A program made the position numbers and the translations under genes. Shown piece by piece: positions 55,875 to 64,000 of a stretch of DNA of 64,000 nt (position 1 is the stretch's first letter; every line of letters begins with the position of its first letter). Source of the DNA: Botryosphaeria dothidea (lineage: Eukaryota; Ascomycota; Dothideomycetes; Botryosphaeriales; Botryosphaeriaceae); assembly GCA_011503125.2 (NCBI GenBank), contig WWBZ02000010.1, positions 434,001 to 498,000 on the forward strand. The letters are read 5' to 3'. Under the pieces are notes generated by a model that was given only the letters and a program-made list of their open reading frames with translations, searched no databases and was not told the DNA's origin.

Positions 55875-58865
55875 CAGGCGATGTGATTTCCCGTGGACGA
55901 GCCGATGAAGGCGTTGGATTTGACGTGGTGTGAATGCGTCGGATGACGGGTGAAGCCCGTCCTTGGTTTAACGCTAACTCACATCTCGGGGCCTTTCGGA
56001 GTTATCTCTTCCCCGCGCTCCGTTGCCGCGTCCTGAACCTTGTCGGTGCCAGACACGGACACATTAAAAAAACTCGCTACAGAAATGCTGCGCCTTGACG
56101 GCTACATCGATGCTCTAAAAGAATCCAAGTACGTGTAATATTGACGCTCGATAATAAGACGAAGTACCCATTCACCAAACTATACAACGATTCCTTAATG
56201 CCGTCGCTATTCACCGTTCAATGCACTTAATTCCGCTTCGGTGTATGACCGCCCGCCGTCCGCATATTCCTGCATTTACGCAGGGGTATGAGTATTGCAT
56301 GGATTCATTAAAAGCAAACGGTGTGACATACCTCAACGTAGGTTCTTGAAGGTGTTTGGCACGCTGGACATTCCCCGCCAACCCTCGAAGATCCGAAGGT
56401 GGCGCCACGTAGAGGCTTTGCGTGATCGTCGTCGCAATGGCGGTAAGAGCCAACATTTTGTGGGGTTTCGCACAGATAGTATGTTTTGTAGGTTACGACA
56501 TGTTGTGGATCGATTTCACATCGTCTGTAAGAAAGCGGAAACCTGGTATAGAGGCACATGTTGAATATGAGCCGCTGTATTATGTTTGAAGGCCTTCTAG
56601 AGTAAGGTATGTGCAAGAATGACTGAATTGGACGCCCATTTATAGCTAGTGGGTAGCAGACAGAAATTGGAGGTGCGGTAATGTAGTTCTCTTTTGTTTC
56701 CTTCCTTAGATGGTTCCATAAGAAGCGGTATTTCTTTTAACACCTTCCTAGTTTAGCTTCACGTGCGATATATATCGTCATGCAGCGAGAATTCTATTGG
56801 TGTAGGGCTGGGTCGCGCCAGGTCGAGACCTATATGACTGCGTCTCCGCTTACTACATGCATGCTTCCTAACCAACCAAGTAGTCCGCCAATAACGTGGA
56901 GATAAGACAATCAGGACGATCTCTGCGGGGTACCCGATAACCGGCCGCTGACGTCGTATGGGGCATACAGGTAGTAGGAACGCTATTTCTTCGTGGGCCT
57001 AGAAGCGTGCATTCAATGAAAACCCTACCCCCTTGCATTGTTGGATGACGACGAACGATGTGAAAGAGCTTCGTATAGGCCATAATCGGCATCCTCTACC
57101 TCTGTAGTGGCCTCGGATATGGTGTCGGAGACGGACTCAGGCATAAGTTCCTCAGCGCGGAGGTCCGGATGGCTGTTTGGCGAATATAGCGGCGGAATGT
57201 CCGCGGTCGAGAAATTGAGGAAGACGGGGTAATAAACTATCTGCGTCTCGCGAGCGTTCATCTACTCGACGTACGACCTCTCTGGGCGCCGGCCAAAGAT
57301 CCGGTGACGGACCCGCGACAAGCAATTCTGCCATTTCTCGAGAAGTGATAAGCAACTACGCCGACTTTCGCAAATAGCGTTTAGGATGGTAGCCCCGTCG
57401 ATGGAGACCAGAAAGAAAAAACACATTTTTAAGGGAACGCTGAAGAAGAGATAGCTGCTGCGCTTCCGGCGCCACTTATAAGCAAATCTACCACACCAGA
57501 ACTGAAGGCAGACAGTGGAAGACAGCAAGCCGTTGTCCCAGCGGGCGGAAAAATCAGCGATGAGCAAGCACCCCGGTGCAACTATCTGGATCTTGATGTG
57601 AGGATGTTAAGATCCTGGGTCGGTGGTGCTGCTATGCGGTAGACAACTTTCGGCCCGTCGGCGGCTGAGACAAGGAATGAGCACTGCACGCGCGCTGTCT
57701 ATTCTGTGAATCGAAGCAGATGGTCAGTTGCGCGATTGACGGCAGGCGCCTTGTATGTGGCAAGGTCTGGAAGGCAGCTTGCGGCTTTGACGACGGAGTG
57801 TGACTGTCTGGCAATCGGTTTTTGAGAAAGCTGTCTTTCTCAACGGCCGGATGCCTAAAAGTTGGCCGGTAGTCAATAAAGACTGCCATCGAGCGTATCG
57901 CTGATATGGGGTAATACCCACACGAGGAGCGTTTCGCCGTTGTGGGTCGGGATCGTCGGAATCTTGAAATAGAAACGTGGGGCCAGCGCTGGGCGTTTCG
58001 CCATCTCGAGGCCGAGGCTTGCACACAGTGCTTACGCGAGGTCACAATGCTAAGGTCTGTTGAACGTCTAATCGGCTGACGGGTTGCCCATTCTGCTGGC
58101 TCTGACCGCTGGACGCAGTCGCTTGCGAAAGAGGCTTTACCCGTCGCACTCAACACAACAGTTTCAACTATGCCCGTCTGCGTGGCCGCCAGCTCGTCAG
58201 TCGGCAGTAGGTCGGCAGTGGTGTTTATGGCAGGTGTGTATTGATCTAAAGATAGGAATGTGTCTTAATGCTTGCCGACTTCTTGCTCGAGTTCTATGCG
58301 GTAAAGCTGGCTCGCAGCTATCTGGCATGCGTATGTCGCGCCCTGATAATCTGCATGGCAGAGTTCGTACTGACGCAAAACAACGGCGGGCCGGCGCGTA
58401 AATTCCCTACTATCGCGTTTCTGCCTGCATAACTTGCGAGATCAACCAGAATTAGTACCTTGATAAGATATGCTTCTCGGCGGCTAATTATGAAAGCTGT
58501 CTGATTGCATTGACCAACATGGGTGTGAAAAATCTGACGTGGCCTCCCAGGCGCTGACGTGGCTTCAAGAGACGGGACGAGTTCCTATTGGAGGGAAATT
58601 GCGCGATTCCGCGTGACAGTGGCGTCACCGACATTCTGCCTTTCGTTTCTCATATTCCCAGCGCATAAGTAAGCCAGCGGGTAACCCGAAATCAGCACTG
58701 GGCGTATCACAGTTGGCGGTAACCTGTCGCCTCTTTTCGGAAACACCCAGGCTGGCCTTCCGCAAATCTAACGCCAATTGACCGCTAATTGACTACTAAT
58801 TAACTCCAGGCATATTTCCAGATCTCGGAAGCTAGCTAAATCAGTTGCTAGCGCAGAACTCTAAT
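55875..58865. other. Gene-poor region, no gene recognised
   Basis: About 3 kb. Frames at 57025-57261, 57262-57567 and 57632-58156 on the minus strand are open but carry no domain signature; the second has a hydrophobic stretch LFFSVPLKMCFFFLVSI. They may be decayed gene pieces. No repeat partner was identified within the window. Confidence 0.35.
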
Positions 58866-59754
58866 TAGTGGTAGAATACACGCCTGCCAAGGGAAAAAGG
58901 CAGGTTCCGGGAAACCGGCAAAGGGCGCAGGGAACGATCAAGAGAAAGGTGGTTATCGCGTCCGCTCGCCAGGTTAGAAAACGGGATCCGGAAAAGAAGG
59001 CATAAGCGCCCAGGTCACGTGGGGCTCACATGTGCTCTCAGCCGACGGCACGCCAAGGCGTGCCCTCAGTAAACGGCATCACCAAAGTGTGCCCTCAAGT
59101 AAAGGCACACTCTAGATTATTACACATTTCCTACTATATATAAACCACACTCATTAGATAGTACTTTGGGTTGACCACGAAGGCCAAAGTGCTATCTAAT
59201 GAGTGTGGTTTATATATAGTAGGAGAGTTTGTCTGCAATCTAAGGTGCTCTACTGAGCCCGGCTCTGAAGGGCTCATGTAGGAGCTGTTGCGAGCCCGGC
59301 TCTTGGGGGCTCGCTGTGGGGCGCACGTGACGCGGGCGCTTATGCCTGTTTTCCGAAAACCGCTTTCTGTCCTGTCGAGCGGACGTGATAACCACCTTTC
59401 TCTTGACCGCTCCCTGCGCCTCTTGTCGGTTTCCTGGAACCCGCTTCTGTCTTCTGTGGGAGTATTCTACCGCCTGACAACAGTCCCCTGCAGGCGTTGT
59501 TCCCCTGCGGGTTTCCTGACTCAGCGGTACTTCGCCGGTTTCCTGGTGCCTTGCGGGCTTGCTTCCCGTGCGGGCCTTGGTCTTGGTGACTAATCCCTTA
59601 GGCGCTGGCTCCCTTGGGGCCAACCTTCCCGTGCGGGATCTCTGGTGGTGCGGCTCTGCTGGCCGCGTGGGAACTTGGTCCCTGCGGTGGTTCTTCCCGT
59701 GCGGGCATCCTGCCCTTGGGGTACTAAAGTCCGTGTGGCCTGGGGTTCGTAACA
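58866..59754. mobile_element. Two LTR copies in head-to-head inverted orientation
   Basis: The right copy, read on the minus strand, begins TGTTACGAACCCC at 59754 and runs through a TATATATAAACC box to the centre. The left copy (about 58866-59169) is its reverse complement with substitutions; matching blocks include GGTGGTTATC, GCATAAGCGCCC and CGCAGGGA. The arms meet at a 41-bp near-perfect palindrome. The 3' part of the LTR (ATAGCACTTTGG) matches the scraps at 13.9 and 47.8 kb. No gag-pol lies between the copies. Confidence 0.65.
59129..59224. repeat. 41-bp near-perfect inverted repeat
   Basis: Arms 59129-59169 and 59184-59224 are reverse complements with one mismatch, separated by 14 bases. 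Each arm carries the TATATATA box and the CTCATTAGATAG block of the LTR. Confidence 0.9.
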
Positions 59755-60569
59755 CCTGTGTACTTCTCGAACAAACTCTCTATCAATATACGATCAGAAT
59801 CAACCAGCGGACGATTAACCTTGTCGCTAAAACACCTTGAATACATAGCAGCAGCCCCAAGCAGATCAGAAAAAGTCATTTCTTCTATACCCCATGCTTC
59901 TTTTAGTTCTTGGTCAAAATTTCCAGAGGCAAGGCTGGGCGTTAATGGTGCATATTTTCTAGCGAGATCAACCTTATCGTATCCCAGGAGTTTGAGGTAG
60001 ACTTTGTGCGCAATGCTCCATTTTCGATTACGCTTGCGCTCTTCCTCCGTGTAGAAAATATTATTGTTTACATGCCGTACAAGAAAGTCTTCACCGAATA
60101 GGATTTGGTGATACCTTTTCCCTTTCTGTAAGTTGTTCGTTATTTTCATATCTTCAACCTTGCGACGTACATCATAAGCTTCTCGGTAGAAATCTTGATA
60201 CCAACTGGCTATGGGACCTTTGAATAGCCCGGTACTGGAAATGAGGTTGTCCAATTGCACTAGGATAGCCGCGTTCCAGAACAAATGGTTCGGGAATTCC
60301 GAGATCAGCTTCTCAATGTCGTTGAATGCCTCCTCGACCTTGTCATTCTTCCCCATCTCGGAGTTCCATTCGGATTCGGAAATGTCTTTAGGATGAGGTG
60401 AAGCATTCATACGTAGTATCTTGGAATCTTCCGCTGGATCAGTTCTGAGAGTCATTTCGCCGTTATACCGAGGGATTGACTGCCTTGGAGTAATACTCAA
60501 CGGATATCCTAAACGGCGCGATACTGTCATTGCACAAAGTGAAAATAGCTCTCGGACTTCATCAGCCAA
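59755..60569 (-). CDS. Unrecognised protein, C-terminus cut by the LTR
   Basis: The ORF starts MADEVRELFSLCAMTVSRRL and is open to the LTR start; the last codons before the stop (VTNPRPHGL) are LTR sequence. About 270 native residues remain. The protein is largely helical and hydrophilic: AFNDIEKLISEFPNHLFWNA, ASWYQDFYREAYDVRRKVED, FYTEEERKRNRKWSIAHKVY, FSDLLGAAAMYSRCF. No catalytic motif or family is recognised. The frame shows no internal stops in an AT-rich neighbourhood, suggesting recent function. Confidence 0.45.
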
Positions 60570-62739
60570 ATAACGAAGCTTTTATAGCATGGAAGCTTTA
60601 CTTTAGCTTACATCATGCATTATCTAATAAATTTCAGCTGATTATATTTCGTATCTATAAAGCGGATGATAAAGCAGGAGCGATGATTACATCTAAGTTA
60701 AGATCTGCTAACAGGGATTGCTCCTGCTTTTAGTAAGCTTAAATATAGACACTTACGCAGCTGCCTTACTACCGTATTATTTATATTCGAGGATTAGTAT
60801 AGCCTGAAGACTACGCCCCTTTAGAACCTTAGGGCAAAAATAGAGAACATCAATCCGAACGGAGTTAGTCATGCCACTTATAATTCAAGTGGACTGTATC
60901 AAACTTAATAATTGGATACGATACATTGCATGATAGTGTCTTAAATAGATATGTATATATTATAGGTGTGCCATCCTGCTTCTACACTCCATCAGATCCA
61001 CTTCTAGAAGCCATGAGACAAGCCTTCGCTCAACCGAAATCGAAGAAACAATCTTACCAGAATCTCACTAGTCTCTTTAACTCTGACCATTAGTTAAAAG
61101 ATTTATTGCTAGAAGATATCCCTGGTGCCAACACGGCGCATAAAGCGTAAAAATCCTTTCCAAATTCTAGCTTTGCCGTAATACTAACATCCGCTAGGCT
61201 TGGCATCATTTACAGGGCTTATCTAGATCTACTCTTAGATAGAAAGCTGGAAGAAGTGTACAGAAAGATCATTGAATTGTTTGAAAGATTGAGTCTGGAC
61301 GTCCGTGAGCAAGTAACATCTTGTCAGACTATTTTGCCTTATTGTATCAGGCATCACATTCTTTCGGGCATCAAGATCAGTAGCCACTCTTTGCCACCTC
61401 CTCACTACTCCTCAGATTCACAAGCTTCGGATATCAACATCGGCTTCTATTCTCCTCGGTTATTCAAACTCTCATTTATGTATATAAGCAAGCCTAACGA
61501 CCTCCCTTTTAGGAGACAGGCAGAATCTACTCTCTTTTCTGACCTCACAACTCTTCACTCTAAAATCCAACACATCTCTACTTGTATTAACAGCTGATTC
61601 TATGCGAAGCTACTGCGTGGTTGATATTCCTAGAGACTATTATCCTAAGATTGAAGACGGAAATGGTATTTTATACTTTGATGACGGATATATTCAAGTC
61701 TATCGGCCGTTCAAGGAGTTTATTGCTAAGAACTTTCTTAAGGCTTATACCGTCACTACTATTGCGACCGAGTGGCTTCGATGTCTTGCCAAGGTTCGCG
61801 AGGTAGGCTTTCGGCGCATGCGAATGGCCGGGCAACACTTTTTCGCGTCGCACACTATGACCGAGATTACGGGTGAGAGAATCAAAAAAAGCACCGGAGA
61901 GGAATACAGCGTATTTATATAGGCATCGCAGGAGTTTGTAGATATGTACCGCGATGCGCCCGATGCTCGGTTGGATGCTCGTATAAGCGACATAATTGGG
62001 GAGGTGGTTAGTATTCTAGAGCCAATTCTAGGGGTGCTATGGATTGACTGTCCGTCGTGCGGCTGTCCAATATATGTTCCTTGATGATGGCTAACAAGAT
62101 AGCATTAGCCAGACCTAAAGTACAGCTAAACCTTCTTTTTAGACACTTAGTAATAGATAATAAGCTGTGGATAGATAAATTTGTTACGATTTGATCCCTG
62201 AGGGTGCCTTGGATGGATCCTGCGGCGAGATCTTGGGTCGAGAGGACCCTGAAGCTCAACAAGAAAACTCTGCAACTCGTTACCAGTAAAAGGAACCCTG
62301 GAGAGATATATAAGCAGCGCTATCTTGCTTATAACCTTGCTTCCTTTTCTCTTTAGCTTAGTCTTCTCGTAGATAGAATGCTACTGTATTTCCGCGAGTG
62401 CACCGGATACAAGCCATCACAAAATTCATTTCTTCCCGATATAGCTCCCTTGCGGGTCCATACGGGGCTGGCTACCTATAGTTATTTTACACGAGGGGGA
62501 AAACCTTTTCGCCTGGCAAAAAACCCCTCCTCTCTATCTAGGCCTGTTTGTCCCTACTGGTTCTGTTTTTCCTTCTTACCGGTAGCGGCTGCTGTGGCAG
62601 CCCTACATTCACCTACTAGACCTATCCCTTTAGTCCTTATCCTCGTAGTTGTCCGGGTCCTGGTGGTCCTGGTGGTCCTGATGGTCCTCCTGGTTCCTCG
62701 TCCTGGTTGTCTTCCTGGATTAGTTCCCTTGCCAGGCTG
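60570..62739. other. AT-rich degraded DNA, no gene recognised
   Basis: Stop-rich and AT-rich; two open frames (61256-61597 and 61602-61922) look partly protein-like (KSTGEEYSVFI) but lack signatures. A CCTGGTGGT microrepeat lies near 62659-62690. Probably mutated repeat sequence. Confidence 0.4.
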
Positions 62740-64000
62740 AATTGCTTAAGCAGCCCTAGGCGCAAGAACTAGTCTGTTGCTGCTTTGACCCCCTTCTTTG
62801 TTGAGAGGAGGGAGTGGTAGTCCGTGGTCCCTGCCCTTTGAAGCATCTGTGCCCTGCCCTGTTGGAAGTGGGGGCAGAAGAGGAGGATGTGCTTTGGGGT
62901 TTGTCTATGCCAGCCGTATGGGCAGGCAGAGGTGGGGAGGTAGTAGTTAAGGAGGGAGTTTGCCTTTTTCCTAAGCAGGGTTCTTCTAGCTGGGCTGGCT
63001 GTGCCCTGGGCACTTAGAGTGGCTCGGGCTATCTGCCTGATGCTCTGGCAAGTTTCCTCTACTACTGCCGCTACTGGGCCATCCTTACACCTAATAGTAT
63101 AGGCTAGTGCTAGTTCGTCTAGGTGTAGTGAGAGTGGGGGAATCTCCGTCTCATGCTCTAAGGTTTGTGTGCTGGTTGACCTGTACGCCCCTGAGATGGG
63201 TGAGGACTGGCCTTACCACGGCCGTATAGATATGGCGGGCTTTAGTAAATGAGGCTCCCCAGGTAGACGCTGCGAGTCTAGAGAGAGATGTACACTGTCT
63301 AATTGCTTTAGCTCCTGTTTCCCTAATATGGGGTCCCTATCTGAGCTTGTTATCGACGTGGACTCCTAGAATCTTGATTATAGGCTCTAGGTGTCCAGTA
63401 AATCCAGGGATGCGGATTTCTGCTACCATATTGAATCTCCTTGGTTTTCTTGTAAAGTGAATAAGATAGTACTTATCAGGCGAGAACGCTGACCCGTGGG
63501 TAGCTGCCTAGTGCTCGCAGACTTGGTGTGCTCCCTCTAGTATCCTATAGTTTTATTCTGTAGATCTACTAAAGGTAAGGATGTTGGTATCATCGACAAA
63601 TCTAAGAGGGAAAGTATTGCCCCTGCGTAGTTGTATAAGTAGATTAGAGGCAAAGAATAAGTAGAGGATCGGAGATAGTGAAGATCCTTAGGGAATCCCA
63701 ATTGAGGTCTGAATTGATAGGCTGGTAAAGTCCCCAAAGGATAACTAAGTATTGCGGCCCTGTAGGAAGGAGTAAGTGAATCTTTCTACCTATTCCGGGA
63801 GCCTTACCATCTTTATATTATAGAGAAGCCTCCTATGAGATACATGGTCGTATGCTCCTGAGATGTCTAGGCTAAGGACTGAAGCCACTAGTCCAGGATC
63901 TTGTGCCCAGACAGTATAAATCTGTTCTATGAGCAGGTCGAGAGCTGCTACTGCGGACCTATTTCTCCTAGCTCCCATCTATATATTAGGGAGCAGGCCG
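62740..64000 (-). mobile_element. Tad-like LINE, C-terminal part, extends past the window
   Basis: From the right edge the minus strand reads MGARRNRSAVAALDLLIEQI then VASVLSLDISGAYDHVSHRR, reverse transcriptase motif A. Further on, with frame changes: SPDKYYLIHFTRKPRRFN, then KILGVHVDNKLR, then SLSRLAASTWGASFTKAR, and near the end HRQTPKHILLFCPHF, the H-x-x-C tail of Tad-like ORF2. Stops and shifts make it inactive. The 5' part lies beyond the window. Confidence 0.75.

Noticed and set aside
59240..59840. Long GC-rich frames on both strands
   Set aside because: They lie within the LTR sequence, where low stop density reflects base composition; no domain motif.
62614..62740. CCTGGTGGT microrepeat as collagen-like coding
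   Set aside because: The frame is short, lacks a start context and sits in degraded repeat DNA.

Overview
The window looks like nuclear DNA of a filamentous ascomycete (Pezizomycotina). Genes are split by introns of roughly 43-90 nt with GTRNGY donors and CTRAY-type branch points. The domain set is typical of such fungi (HET-NACHT-WD40, ankyrin, patatin, F-box-like and fungal kinase-like proteins), and so are the transposon families (copia and another LTR element, Tad-like LINE, Fot1/pogo, hAT). Many ORFs carry isolated TAG or TAA codons of the kind C-to-T mutation at CpA (RIP) would produce. No rRNA, tRNA or CRISPR array was seen. It reads as an accessory, repeat-rich region, not core syntenic chromosome. 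Splice sites and gene models were inferred by eye; no alignment was run.

Layout. 0-17 kb: copia gag relic, BTB protein, decayed kinase-like gene, a small spliced gene, a nonsense-bearing member of a two-gene family, a frameshifted membrane protein, an ankyrin gene, a small protein with a CheD-like Thr/Cys/His pattern, then LTR, LINE and Fot1 remnants. 17-21 kb: first member (broken) of a PPxY-containing family, back to back with an acidic helical protein. 21-31 kb: hAT relic, intact UCH deubiquitinase, five-exon ankyrin gene, PD-(D/E)XK nuclease-like gene, F-box-like gene. 32-41 kb: RING-patatin fusion, an unknown gene, a second RING protein, and the intact paralogue of the 8-9.5 kb pseudogene. 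42-45 kb: a junction of gene fragments beside a kinase-like gene. 45-50 kb: intact and broken members two and three of the PPxY family. 50-54 kb: HET-NACHT-WD40 gene with three near-identical WD repeats and two frame breaks. 55-64 kb: small protein kinase, a head-to-head inverted LTR pair that cuts an unknown ORF, AT-rich degraded DNA and a truncated LINE.

How the genes fit together. The protein-coding content leans towards signalling, recognition and protein turnover: the HET-NACHT-WD40 receptor, ankyrin proteins, patatin lipase, kinase-like proteins, UCH, RING, F-box-like and BTB proteins, and PPxY motifs that could dock WW-domain ubiquitin ligases. That is compatible with a non-self-recognition or ubiquitin-linked accessory island, but a joint pathway is inference only. 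The strongest novelty candidates are the three-member PPxY family with a shared upstream sequence block (also found upstream of the RING-patatin gene), the fungal CheD-like protein, and the paralogous gene pair that keeps one intron position.
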